Positions 21,170 to 30,032 of a stretch of DNA of 64,000 nucleotides are shown here, one piece after another; position 1 is the first letter of the stretch; each line of letters starts with the position of its first letter. Below the pieces are notes generated by a model. The model made no database searches. It was given only the letters and a program-made list of their open reading frames with translations, and had not been told where the DNA came from. The stretch lies in contig NZ_LYWZ01000025.1 in the NCBI RefSeq assembly GCF_001661965.1, positions 351,956 through 415,955 on the forward strand, in the 5' to 3' direction. Origin of the DNA: Croceicoccus mobilis (GTDB lineage Bacteria > Pseudomonadota > Alphaproteobacteria > Sphingomonadales > Sphingomonadaceae). The translations under genes were made by a program, and so were the position numbers.

Positions 21170-22263
21170 CGGCTCTCGCTCCGCATCTCTCGACCTACCT
21201 GCGTGAACATCTGCCACGCGAACGTGCTGTTAGTCCGCACACGGTGAAGACCTACGCCAACTGCTTCGTCCTCCTGGTCCAGTTCGCTGCCGATCGGCTG
21301 AAGCGTCGGCCGACCGATCTCGAGATCGAGGATCTCGGCACCGACATGATCATGGCCTTCCTTGACCATGTCGAGAACGGTCGCGGCAGCTGTGTTCGGA
21401 CTCGCAATGGCAGGCTCGCCGCGATCCGGTCCTTCTTCCGCTACATCGAGTATCGTATTCCGGCCTGCCTAGATCAGGCCCTTCGCGTCAGATCGATCCC
21501 TACCAAGAAGACCGACAAGGCGCTGATCGACTACCTCGACCGGGCAGAGATCAAGGCTTTGCTCGACGCCCCGGATCCCCGGACACGCCTTGGCACCCGC
21601 GATCGCGCAATGCTGCATCTGGCCTATGCTGGCGGGCTGAGGGTGTCGGAACTCGTAACGCTACAACTGCGCGATTTCCCGGACCGCTCCCTGTCCACCG
21701 TGCACATCATGGGCAAGGGTCGGCGTGAACGGGTCCTCCCGCTCTGGAAGGAGACTCAGTTCGCATTGCGCGCGTGGCTTGCGATCCGCCCCGATGCGCA
21801 AGCTGCCGAGATATTCCTCAATGCCAAAGGGCAACCCATGACCCGCGACGGATTTGCGTTCCGTTTGGCGGAGCACGTCAAGGCCGCGGCAGAGAAGCAG
21901 CCGTCGATCTTTGGAAAGCGCGTAACACCGCACGTGCTGCGCCATTCCTGCGCAATGCACACGCTCGCGGCGACCGGGGACATTCGCAAGGTCGCATTAT
22001 GGCTCGGGCACGCCAGCATCCAGAGCACCGAGACCTATTTGCGCGCCGATCCCGAGGAAAAGCTGCAAATTCTCGCGGCACACGGCGCCCCTGCCATCAG
22101 GCCCGGGCGCTTAAGCCGCAAAGCGACGATCTACTATCAATGCTTCAGGAAATACGTGCAGGAGGTCATGTCAAAATTTGACACAGGTCCGCATCGCAGT
22201 CCGAAGCGCCAGTGGCGCTCCCGCCAACAAAGCTTCGCCTTCGAGGCGGCCGTTGATGCGTAG
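21166..22263 (+). CDS. ritC: RIT tyrosine recombinase C
   Basis: A 365-aa recombinase with an N-terminal SAM-like core-binding domain (LREHLPRERAVSPHTVKTY) and a complete catalytic domain: Arg in AYAGGLRVSELVTL, HVLRHSCAMHTLAATG, and GHASIQSTETYLRAD. It resembles XerC/D-type enzymes most closely of the three. The start overlaps the ritB stop by four bases. Its 3' end overlaps the end of the opposite-strand passenger gene by 93 bp, so the two transcripts converge inside coding sequence. Confidence 0.9.
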   Translation: MTALAPHLSTYLREHLPRERAVSPHTVKTYANCFVLLVQFAADRLKRRPTDLEIEDLGTDMIMAFLDHVENGRGSCVRTRNGRLAAIRSFFRYIEYRIPACLDQALRVRSIPTKKTDKALIDYLDRAEIKALLDAPDPRTRLGTRDRAMLHLAYAGGLRVSELVTLQLRDFPDRSLSTVHIMGKGRRERVLPLWKETQFALRAWLAIRPDAQAAEIFLNAKGQPMTRDGFAFRLAEHVKAAAEKQPSIFGKRVTPHVLRHSCAMHTLAATGDIRKVALWLGHASIQSTETYLRADPEEKLQILAAHGAPAIRPGRLSRKATIYYQCFRKYVQEVMSKFDTGPHRSPKRQWRSRQQSFAFEAAVDA

Positions 22264-23475
22264 CATAACCGAACCGTTTTGACGGAGCAGCATCGGAATG
22301 AGTTGGGAACCAGTGAGGTTGGCCTGCCAAAACGTGCTCTGAGCGTTCGCGCGGCCGGTCGGAATGTCAATTAATCGACCAGCAAAATTCCATGTAACCG
22401 TAACGCGCTGCACCGTCGCGGGCTTGTTAAGGAGCATGGCCATCATGGGGCGGTTGCCTTCACAAAACAGGCTAAACGACTTGATGTTTGGCGAAGCAGC
22501 TACATCGACATAGGCCATTGGGGCGCGACCTTGGACCGGCACGACCTCCCAAGCAGTCCCAGGCAGCGGCACTGCGTCCTCAGGTGGGCTGTCCATAAGC
22601 AGGCGAGTAATGTCCTGGGGCACGGGCAAGCGGCCTCCTTGAGGCGCATAGACCGTCAACTTTCCCTTTTCCCAAAGGCCAATTTGAACGGCACGGCGAT
22701 TTGCATCAAGCAAAACATAGGCTTGCTCTACACCGCCTTGATGCGGCGCATTTCCCGTAACCCAATAGAGAGACCCTTGTCGTTGGAGACCGGATATCGC
22801 CGAAAGATTGCTGGCCAGCAGGTCCATTTTACGGCCCAAACGCGAACGTATCGCGTCAGCTATCGGACCACTTGTCAAAAGATCTATTCCGTTGGGATCG
22901 GAATCACTTTGGAATTTCCCTATGGAACTGGCAAGATTGGTCCAGGCTAGCGGCGTCGGTTTTCCTAAAACTGGCCTTCCTTGCAGCGGTGCTTTTGAAG
23001 CAGCAGATGCCGGCCCAGACCCATTGCACAAGAGCAATGGGGATTGCGACACGAGCGCTGACTTGAACGGATCCAGGCGCTGTCCAGGCGCGACGTCTGC
23101 TTCAAGGCGGACTACGCCTCGCTTTTCGTCGTCATTAACCGTCAAGATCACGCGTCCGAAATCGTTGGCATTGACAGGAAAAGGAAAAAAGACCGCACTA
23201 ATGCCTTCATAGGTCGGGCCAAGAAACGAAGCCGCGTACTCAAACCGGGTGCTTTTTACAGTCTGACCAGACGCTTTGAAAGTAAAACCGGTTTCGTTGA
23301 TCTCAAGGCTCGCCCCTCGAGAGCAATCGCCACGCGGCGCATACGAGCCATAGCTTCCTTCGAGATCCATGCCCTTTAATGACGTCAATGTCACTGCGCC
23401 CGCGACGCCGGGCAAGCCCAGAAAAATCCCTGCGAGAAAAACGGTAATGGAGCGCTTGGGCAGTTTGCTCGGCAT
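22171..23475 (-). CDS. secreted protein of unknown function carried by the RIT element
   Basis: A 434-aa protein with a clear Sec signal peptide (SITVFLAGIFLGLPGVAGA, cleavage near residue 27) and no further membrane span. The middle and C-terminal parts look beta-rich, with a repeated-strand character from about residue 330 on (RVTVTWNFAGRLID, then GSVMLRINGRLEGEALLAG). I do not recognise a family. It is the only non-recombinase gene in the transposon, reads against the recombinases, and shares 93 bp with the ritC 3' end. It starts at ATG 23475, 141 bp inside the right inverted repeat; upstream in-frame codons only continue through the repeat. Confidence 0.75.
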   Translation of the reverse strand: MPSKLPKRSITVFLAGIFLGLPGVAGAVTLTSLKGMDLEGSYGSYAPRGDCSRGASLEINETGFTFKASGQTVKSTRFEYAASFLGPTYEGISAVFFPFPVNANDFGRVILTVNDDEKRGVVRLEADVAPGQRLDPFKSALVSQSPLLLCNGSGPASAASKAPLQGRPVLGKPTPLAWTNLASSIGKFQSDSDPNGIDLLTSGPIADAIRSRLGRKMDLLASNLSAISGLQRQGSLYWVTGNAPHQGGVEQAYVLLDANRRAVQIGLWEKGKLTVYAPQGGRLPVPQDITRLLMDSPPEDAVPLPGTAWEVVPVQGRAPMAYVDVAASPNIKSFSLFCEGNRPMMAMLLNKPATVQRVTVTWNFAGRLIDIPTGRANAQSTFWQANLTGSQLIPMLLRQNGSVMLRINGRLEGEALLAGAPLALRTAMRTCVKF

Positions 23476-23615
23476 GGCAGATCTCCATGGCGGACAGCCT
23501 TGCATCGGGACCTCGATTGAAAGCGACGAACGACTGCCCCTGGGATTTTCTACAACCTGCACCATTCCAGCGGTGCCGACAATCCTAACGGCCCCAGCAT
23601 TCAACCTTTTCAGGC

Positions 23616-23705
23616 AATTATCTGGAGTGAAATCATGGAAAACCGAAGGAAACCTGCGCCTCCCGCCGCCACGCTCGACATAAACTGCGACTGCAAAGAA
23701 TATGT
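23616..23705 (-). repeat. right 90-bp inverted repeat of the RIT element
   Basis: Reverse complement of 18925-19014 with one mismatch. Its last eight bases (GAATATGT) are the right copy of the flanking direct repeat. An ATG at 23635 with GGAG in front lies inside it and opens the frame into the downstream gene fragment. Confidence 0.9.
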
Positions 23706-25470
23706 GATCGACTATCTCGCCAAGAGCTTCCCAGTTCGCCTGATGGCGGTGTTCACTGACGAAAACGGCAATCCTCGCTCCGAGCCGATGAGTGACGCGC
23801 ACGGCGCACCTGTACACTGTCGAACTGCGCTGGCCGCACGCGACCGGATGATCGAGCAGCTTTGCGCCCTGCCGCCGATCGCCACCGCGCTCGATGCCAT
23901 CATCGAGCGTTTCGGTGTTGACCAGGTTGCAGAAGTCACCGGTCGGACGCGCCGGCTGATCGTCGGCCGCGATGGTCGCCAGAAACTCCAATCCCGCTCC
24001 CCACGAGCCAATGTGGCCGAAACCCAGGCATTCATGGACGGAGCCAAGCGCATCCTGGTGTTCTCCGATGCCGGGGGAACCGGGCGCAGCTACCATGCCG
24101 ATCTGACCGCGAAGAACCAGGCCCGCCGCGTCCACTTCCTGCTCGAGCCGGGCTGGCGGGCTGACGCCGCAATCCAGGGGCTCGGGCGGACCAATCGCAC
24201 CAATCAGGCATCGGCCCCGCTGTTCAGGCCCGTGACGACAGATGTGCGCGGCGAGCGTCGCTTCATCTCGACGATCGCGCGACGGCTTGACAGCCTCGGG
24301 GCCTTGACGCGCGGGCAGCGCCAGACCGGCGGACAAAACCTGTTCGATCCCGCCGACAATCTCGAAAGCATCTACGCCAAGGAAGCACTCCATCGCTGGT
24401 TCGGCTTGCTGTTCACCGGCAAGCTCGAAGCGGTCAGTCTCGGGCGCTTCCAGGAGCTGACAGGTCTCCGGATCGAAGGAGCCGACGGTTCAATGGTCGA
24501 TGATCTGCCGTCGATCCAGCGCTGGCTCAACCGCATCCTGGCGCTTCCCATAGCCCTGCAGAACGCGATCTTCGATGAGTTCATGGGGCTGGTCGAAGCG
24601 CGTATCGATGCCGCCCGGCAGGCCGGCACCCTTGATCTGGGCCTCGAGACCATCGCAGTCGAGGACTTTGCGGTCCTTTCCGACACGCTGCTGCGCACCG
24701 ATCCGGCATCGGGCGCGACTACCCATCTGCTGGAGCTGGAAATCGCCAGAGCCTTGAAGCCGCTTACGTTGAAGCGGCTCGAGGAGATCCACGGCCTCAC
24801 CGGGCAGCGGCAGCGACCGGTTCGGAACGCCCGCTCTGGTCGGGTTGCCTTGCTCGTGCCTGCCCGCAGTATTCTTGCTGATGACGGCACCCGCGTTTCC
24901 CGCTTCGAACTGCTGCGCCCCTTGAAGCGGACTCACATCACCGAGGATCAGCTCGCTGAGAGCAGCTGGGAGGCAATTTCCGTCGACGTTTTCCGTGAAG
25001 CCTGGGCGACCGAGGTCGAAGAAGCCCGTTCGAGCCACAAGCGCGAGCGCCTCTATCTTGCGACGGGCCTCCTGCTTCCGGTCTGGGACAAGCTCCCTTC
25101 GGATTTCGTGAGGGTAAGCCGCATTTCGGCAGCAGATGGCCGTTCGCTCCTCGGCCGAGAGGTTCCCGTCCATTGCGTGCCCGAACTGTGCCGAGCGCTG
25201 GGTCTGGAACGCGAGCAAACTCTTTCCGCCGACGACATTGTCCAGACCGTCTTGGCGACGGGCCGCGCCATGGAACTCGCGGGCCGCGAAAAGCTCCTGG
25301 TCAAACGCAGTCTGGTCAATGGGTCACAGCGACTTGAGCTTACGGGATGGAGTGCTGCTCGGCTCGACTGGTACAAGGCCCAAGGCTGCTTTACCGAGAT
25401 CATCCGCTATCAGACCCGGCTCTTCGTGCCGATCGAGGGCGCGGCGAGCGTGATTGCCAGACTGGCATGA
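23635..25470 (+). pseudogene. strawberry-notch-like helicase, C-terminal part (gene split by RIT element)
   Basis: The native sequence resumes at EYVIDYLAKSFP (23698 on) and holds the second helicase lobe: ILVFSDAGGTGRSYHAD near residue 140 of this frame and motif VI GLGRTNRTNQASAP near 183, followed by a long helical C-terminal region. The first 21 codons come from the transposon's inverted repeat, which offers ATG 23635 with a GGAG ribosome site, so this part could be made as a separate polypeptide. It lacks the ATP-binding lobe and would need the N-terminal part to work as a helicase. Confidence 0.85.
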
Positions 25471-25486
25471 TCGGCAGAGTTCCTTG

Positions 25487-25523
25487 CCAGATGGCATTAT
25501 TTGCCATATATGATGCCATATGG
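25487..25523. promoter_or_regulatory. operator-like repeats before the RES/Xre toxin-antitoxin operon
   Basis: The palindrome TGGCA-TTATT-TGCCA (25492-25506) is followed by GCCATAT and again GCCATAT ending ten bases before the antitoxin start. The low-GC stretch and clustered repeats are the expected binding and promoter region for an autoregulating antitoxin. Confidence 0.55.
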
Positions 25524-25532
25524 AGAACTGCC

Positions 25533-25946
25533 ATGCTGGCTCTGCAACCCGTTGATACTTCCGTTACCGCCTTCCGTCCCGATCCGATTACCCAGGATGA
25601 GGCAGCTGCCATGTTCCGGGCAGTCCTCAATCTGTTCGGCAAATGGGAACTGACCGACGAGCAGGCGGCAACCCTGCTCGACATGCCGGTTCGATCCTAT
25701 CGTCGCTGGAAGGCGGAAGGCCCCGGGCGCGTGTCGCGCGATGGGCGAGCGCGTCTCTCCAACCTCATGGGGATCCACAAGGCGCTCCGAATCATCTTCT
25801 CGGAGGCGACCCGCGGGTATGCCTGGATTAGGGCGGCCAATGATGCGTTCGGGGGCTCCAGCGCCCTCGATATGATGCTCGGAGGTGAACTCACTGACAT
25901 CATGCGGGTGCGTCGCTACCTCGACGCTGAGCGCGGCGGCTGGTGA
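25533..25946 (+). CDS. antitoxin, Xre/MbcA/ParS family
   Basis: A 137-aa protein with an Xre-like helix-turn-helix N-terminal part (LTDEQAATLLDMPVRSYRRW, residues 38-58) and the C-terminal MbcA/ParS toxin-binding domain (residues 80-137, ending MMLGGELTDIMRVRRYLDA). It should bind and neutralise the RES toxin encoded downstream and repress the shared promoter. ATG 25533 is selected because it directly follows the operator region; the upstream reading frame belongs to the end of the helicase gene. The stop overlaps the toxin's GTG start. Confidence 0.88.
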   Translation: MLALQPVDTSVTAFRPDPITQDEAAAMFRAVLNLFGKWELTDEQAATLLDMPVRSYRRWKAEGPGRVSRDGRARLSNLMGIHKALRIIFSEATRGYAWIRAANDAFGGSSALDMMLGGELTDIMRVRRYLDAERGGW

Positions 25947-26677
25947 GCGAAGCAGCAGAAATCCCCGTTTCTAGAGTTGAGTGGAAGGGCGCTGTCAGGA
26001 TCATCCGCAGCGCCTTTCCGCCGATCGACCTGTTCGAGGACATCGCCGATCCCGCGGACTGGCCGCTGCTGATTTCGGCCGAGCAGAAGACCAATCCTCG
26101 CATCATGGCGACGATTGGTAATCTCGACCTCGTTCCGGTTGGCCGCCGCGTCGGCGGCAACGGCGCCTCCTACCTCATGGCGCCATTCACCCATGTCAGC
26201 ACCGATCGGCCGAGCCGCTTTACCGGCGGCAGTTACGGCGTGCTCTATGTTGGGGACCGTTTTGAAACCGCACTGTTCGAGACGATCCACCATCACGCCC
26301 GCTTCATGGCCCGAACCCACGAAGCGCCTGGCTGGACGTCGCAATTCCGTGAGATCGTTATGTCGGTCGATGCAGACTTGCATGATCTCCGAGTTCCGGC
26401 GGGGGAGCCAGGTCCGGCGCTTGATCCCGACAGCTATGCCGCATCTCAAGCGCTCGCGATGCACCTTAGGGGAGCGGGATCGGACGGAATTGTCTGCCCG
26501 AGCATCCGGCATCCTGGTGGGGAGTGCGTCGCGCTCTTCTACCCCGACTGCGCGTCAAACCCGCTACAGGGGCGGCACCTCGACTATCACTGGGATGGGG
26601 CGCGGGTTGATCTGGTCCGTGATGCGGGATCGGGCGCTGTTTTCCGGATTGTCGATTTGCCTATCGATCCCGTCTGA
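25943..26677 (+). CDS. RES-domain toxin
   Basis: The 244-aa product carries the three residues that name the RES family: Arg in AVRIIRSAFPPID (near 19), Glu in FETALFETIHHHARFM (near 115) and Ser in the C-terminal DGIVCPSIRHPGGE (near 185). Characterised RES toxins degrade or modify NAD+, stopping growth. The GTG start overlaps the antitoxin stop (GTGA). At 244 residues it is longer than the usual RES proteins (about 150-230), with an N-terminal extension of about 15 residues. The pair is likely to stabilise the element in its host. Confidence 0.88.
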   Translation: MSEAAEIPVSRVEWKGAVRIIRSAFPPIDLFEDIADPADWPLLISAEQKTNPRIMATIGNLDLVPVGRRVGGNGASYLMAPFTHVSTDRPSRFTGGSYGVLYVGDRFETALFETIHHHARFMARTHEAPGWTSQFREIVMSVDADLHDLRVPAGEPGPALDPDSYAASQALAMHLRGAGSDGIVCPSIRHPGGECVALFYPDCASNPLQGRHLDYHWDGARVDLVRDAGSGAVFRIVDLPIDPV

Positions 26678-26742
26678 CCACATGGGTTGGGTTTCCGTCC
26701 GAGTGCTGTAGGATCTCCGATCGCAGTTGACGGCCCGCAGGC

Positions 26743-27255
26743 TCATGCATGCGCACCAGCCTTTACGAGTTCGTGAAGGGCTTTGTCCGGCGAAACTGGT
26801 CCCTTGTACAGCGGGCTACACGGTGTCTCCGCGAGCTTGGCGGAAATCGCCAGAAGGTCGTCGTCATCACCCTTCTCATAGGCATAGGCAGCCAGCCAGA
26901 ATTCGGCCTGCTTAACGAACTCATTGAGGATGCCTACGACGCTCCGGTTCGCCGTCTTGGCGTACTGGACCTTGTCCATCCGCCAGACTTCCTGTGCAAT
27001 GAATTCGCTTGGGGCACCGTGCTCTTTCAGGACTAGCGCCAGCTGCGCCGGGAAGCGTCGAGCAAGCGTTGCCGCTGGAGCCAGCGGCATTAGCACGGGA
27101 AGCAGCGTGCGCTCAGAAACCAGCAAAGCGACTTGAGGCTTCCAGAACAGGACAGTGGCGTACCAATTTCCCAGCGAAGTGTCGCTTTGTCCGGGCTCAG
27201 CGATCTCGGGTTTGATCCGATCAAGCAGCTTCTTGGTGCAATGGAGGCGAAACAT
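26743..27255 (-). CDS. DUF6933-like protein
   Basis: This 170-aa protein begins MFRLHCTKKLLDRIKPE, the start typical of the DUF6933 family, and continues with a mixed alpha/beta domain (WYATVLFWKPQVALLVSE, then LLPVLMPLAPA). The family function is unknown; members are scattered through mobile regions. The ATG at 27255 is used because the conserved N-terminus begins there, although the frame is open to 27399. It converges with the toxin gene and diverges from the PD-(D/E)XK gene. Confidence 0.7.
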   Translation of the reverse strand: MFRLHCTKKLLDRIKPEIAEPGQSDTSLGNWYATVLFWKPQVALLVSERTLLPVLMPLAPAATLARRFPAQLALVLKEHGAPSEFIAQEVWRMDKVQYAKTANRSVVGILNEFVKQAEFWLAAYAYEKGDDDDLLAISAKLAETPCSPLYKGPVSPDKALHELVKAGAHA

Positions 27256-27441
27256 GGCGGCGAAGGATAATCCTCGGCGTCCAGCGCGTCCACCGAAGCT
27301 ACCAGCCACGCGGCTCGAATGGTTTGATTGGAAAGTGCCGACCACTTTCCGCCATTCCAAGCGAGGTAATGAACGACCGCTAATTCCGTAACCCGCCACC
27401 TAACTCGCCCGATTGCCGCATTATTCTGCTAAGGGACCGTT

Positions 27442-29001
27442 ATGGTGGCGACCGCGGCGAGAATTGATCAACTTCCGGGCTTGCGGACCAGCTTGTCGAA
27501 GCAACTATCGGCAGCCGACGATGTTGCATTTTTGCGCATGCTTTGGACGCTTAACGCGCTGCAAACGGGTCGAGCTGCCGAGGCCGAGCGCTTCCTCAAC
27601 GGCTACCCCCCTACCGCTGCGACGGAAGGCATTCTCGGCCCACATGCAATTTATCCGTGGGAACTCGAGACGCTAGCGAACGAGCTCCTCACGATCCCCA
27701 AGAGCGTTTTTCAAACCTTCGATTGCCGAAACTGGAACGCGATTGGCGATCTGGTTAATCTGCTGCGCTCGATGGAGGGCGCGGAGTATCTGGCGCGTCG
27801 CGAGGACGTAAGCATCTTGGTCGAACTCGGCAGGATCGGTGCTCGGCAGTTTTCTTGGCAGCGCGGTTATGTCGGGCTACCCCCTCTCTATCGGAGCGCC
27901 TTTATCTATGGTCAGGGCGAGTGCGCCGCGTATTTGCAGCAAGCCGCCAATCTCACCCCCTCCGATATGACACTTGTTGGGTTCTCACTGCTTTCGGTCT
28001 TTTATCCCGAGCCCCGCATTCGTCCGGCCACGGACATGGACCTGATCCACGAGTGGGGAATCACCCGACACACCCTGCAGCAGACGCTCGAGCGTATCTC
28101 CTGCCCTATCGCCGTCGCAAGGGCCCAAGCGGCGGACCTTCGCGCGATGGAAATCGCAACCGCCTACAAGCCTAGCATCCTCCGGCGATATCCCTGTCTC
28201 CTTGTCGGCCATCGCGCGCGAACGATGATTGCCCCCTTGCCGGACCTGATCATGGACCGGGTGACCAACGGACTGTTTTACGATGTGGTCGGCGGGGGCG
28301 GGGCCGTTCGCGATGAAGTTGGCCGAAAGTTTGAGAGCTACGCGCTTGATCTGCTGAAGCAGATGTTGCCAGCGGTCCTGTTTCACCCGGAGTCTAGCTA
28401 TCGCACGCCCTTGGGACCTATCGCTACCCCCGACATTCTCATGCATGATCGGGACGGCGCAGTTTCACTGGCGATTGAGTGTAAAGCATCTCGGATGAGC
28501 GTAGCCGCCCGCTTCGGTGAAGCACCTGGCGAAGATCGCGGCTACGAGGAGATTGCCAAGGGCGTGATGCAGCTTTGGCGATTCTACGCACACAGCCGGC
28601 TCGGCATAGCGCCGAGGCGCCTTTCCGATGACGTCAAGCTTTTGATCCTTACCCTTGATGAATGGTTTGCGGGGCGGGCGACCATCATTCCCCAGATCCT
28701 TGAGCGTGCCCATGTTCTTGCGGATGCCAGTGCCCATGCGATTTCTCGCGAGGATCGACTCCCCGTCGCATTCTGCACTATCTCTGAGCTCGAGGACGTG
28801 CTGCGAACCGCGACTGCGGAGTCGCTGCTGGAAACGGTCGAGATCGCGTCGGGGGACCGGGTCGGCTGGATCTTCTCCAGCCTCCATCAAGACGCGGAGT
28901 CGCCGAAGACCGAGCCCAAAGATTATCCGTTTCAGGATGCGCTGGGCGACCTGCTTCCATGGTATGGCCGGCTACAAGATCTAGGTGACGATGAGCCTTA
29001 A
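27442..29001 (+). CDS. PD-(D/E)XK-type nuclease-like protein, unknown system
   Basis: A 519-aa protein with an all-helical N-terminal region (residues 1-290) and a C-terminal domain holding PDILMHD (Asp331) and, 15 residues later, AIECKASRM (Glu346, Lys348). Spacing and surrounding strands match the PD-(D/E)XK nuclease core. The segment EEIAKGVMQLWRFYAHS fits the helix that follows this core in restriction-like enzymes. It starts at ATG 27442 behind AAGGGA and has its own promoter region. I do not recognise the family as a whole. The setting between a toxin-antitoxin pair and a SIR2 operon suggests a defence role (inference). Confidence 0.75.
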   Translation: MVATAARIDQLPGLRTSLSKQLSAADDVAFLRMLWTLNALQTGRAAEAERFLNGYPPTAATEGILGPHAIYPWELETLANELLTIPKSVFQTFDCRNWNAIGDLVNLLRSMEGAEYLARREDVSILVELGRIGARQFSWQRGYVGLPPLYRSAFIYGQGECAAYLQQAANLTPSDMTLVGFSLLSVFYPEPRIRPATDMDLIHEWGITRHTLQQTLERISCPIAVARAQAADLRAMEIATAYKPSILRRYPCLLVGHRARTMIAPLPDLIMDRVTNGLFYDVVGGGGAVRDEVGRKFESYALDLLKQMLPAVLFHPESSYRTPLGPIATPDILMHDRDGAVSLAIECKASRMSVAARFGEAPGEDRGYEEIAKGVMQLWRFYAHSRLGIAPRRLSDDVKLLILTLDEWFAGRATIIPQILERAHVLADASAHAISREDRLPVAFCTISELEDVLRTATAESLLETVEIASGDRVGWIFSSLHQDAESPKTEPKDYPFQDALGDLLPWYGRLQDLGDDEP

Positions 29002-29084
29002 GGGGACGACCTGTTATTGCTTGCCGGAAACCCGCATCCTCGCTCTGCATTTGGCCGCGCCCTTATCAGGTCTCTCCCTGTGGA

Positions 29085-30032
29085 CTACCCCGTTGGTCCG
29101 GCGACCAGGGTGGGATCACGGTCATTGTAGGCCGCTGCAAATTCATCGTCCGTCCAGTCACCATCGCCGTAATCGGGCAGGTCGAAAAATTCCCATCCGC
29201 CCTTCCCGGGAGCCATGCCGAACAGCGGCCCTACGAACGGACAATTTGGGAGGAAGTACGCGCGGATATAGGGGTGGTCCTCATAATCCTTGCGGATAAA
29301 GGCATGGCCAAGAGTATTGGCTATGAACCAGGGGCGGACGGCATGGCTCGCGAACTGCTGCTCGATGATTGTGCGCATATGGATGATCGCCGCAAGTGCG
29401 TCATCACGCAGAGCGTTCGTTGTCTCCGGGTTGAAATGGATCGATCGGTGGCGCAAACCCATTAGGGCGCGGTACTCGACGACGGCATCAGGTAACAGGA
29501 TGCCCCACGCTTCGAGGGTGTCGATCGGCAAGCGCCAATCGTCGAAGGAATCTTTTCTATACACCTTCTTGTATTCCGGCGTCGCGGTGAAATGGCCGCG
29601 CATGTCCAGCATTAAGTGATTGAGGATGCGCTCGCCAAGCGCGCATGCGCCAACCAACGCCGGATAGTAAGCGCCGATCACAAAGGCCTGCCGCACCTGA
29701 TGAAACAATGCGTTGTGATGCGCGAGTACCGAGAACGGCTTGACGCCCATCGCTACGAAATTGTCGATCTTGGCATCGATGCCGCGCTCACCGAATTCCG
29801 CGACCATGCCGGCGCGCGCCGATTGTAGGTTTCGCCGGTGGAGCTCCTTCACCTGATCTTCCCAATGATCGGGAATTTCGGGGTTGAGTGACAGCGCTCG
29901 GCTGTCGAAATCCATCCCCCAGCTCAGATGCCGTCGGCGGCCGGAATCAGCGACTAGCCGCTTCTGTTCATCGAGCGATAGAGTCGGGTCGACGGTCTCG
30001 AAGGTGATCCGGGTCGGTTCCGGATCACTCAT
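29085..30032 (-). CDS. HEPN-like protein coupled to the SIR2 gene
   Basis: A 315-aa protein whose central region is a helical bundle (AYYPALVGACALGERILNHL, then EYRALMGLRHRSIHFNPE). The Arg-x4-His pattern in GLRHRSIHF (residues 192-200) is the signature of HEPN ribonucleases and of related non-catalytic HEPN partners. It starts at ATG 30032, overlapping the stop of the SIR2 gene (ATGA-type coupling, 8-bp overlap); an in-frame start at 30098 lies inside the SIR2 gene and is less likely. A two-gene pairing of an NAD+-active SIR2 protein with an RNase-like partner is inferred. The HEPN call is by motif only. Confidence 0.65.
   Translation of the reverse strand: MSDPEPTRITFETVDPTLSLDEQKRLVADSGRRRHLSWGMDFDSRALSLNPEIPDHWEDQVKELHRRNLQSARAGMVAEFGERGIDAKIDNFVAMGVKPFSVLAHHNALFHQVRQAFVIGAYYPALVGACALGERILNHLMLDMRGHFTATPEYKKVYRKDSFDDWRLPIDTLEAWGILLPDAVVEYRALMGLRHRSIHFNPETTNALRDDALAAIIHMRTIIEQQFASHAVRPWFIANTLGHAFIRKDYEDHPYIRAYFLPNCPFVGPLFGMAPGKGGWEFFDLPDYGDGDWTDDEFAAAYNDRDPTLVAGPTG

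Larger units (their letters stand above)
18903..23697. mobile_element. RIT element (recombinase in trio) with one passenger gene
   Basis: A 4,795-bp insertion containing three overlapping tyrosine recombinases in tandem plus one opposite-strand gene. It is bounded by 90-bp inverted repeats and flanked by the 8-bp direct repeat GAATATGT (18895-18902 and 23698-23705). Removing it together with one repeat copy rejoins LSPREYV to VIDYLAKSFP in frame, so the insertion point is certain. Three adjacent tyrosine recombinases with overlapping frames are the definition of RIT elements. Confidence 0.88.
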
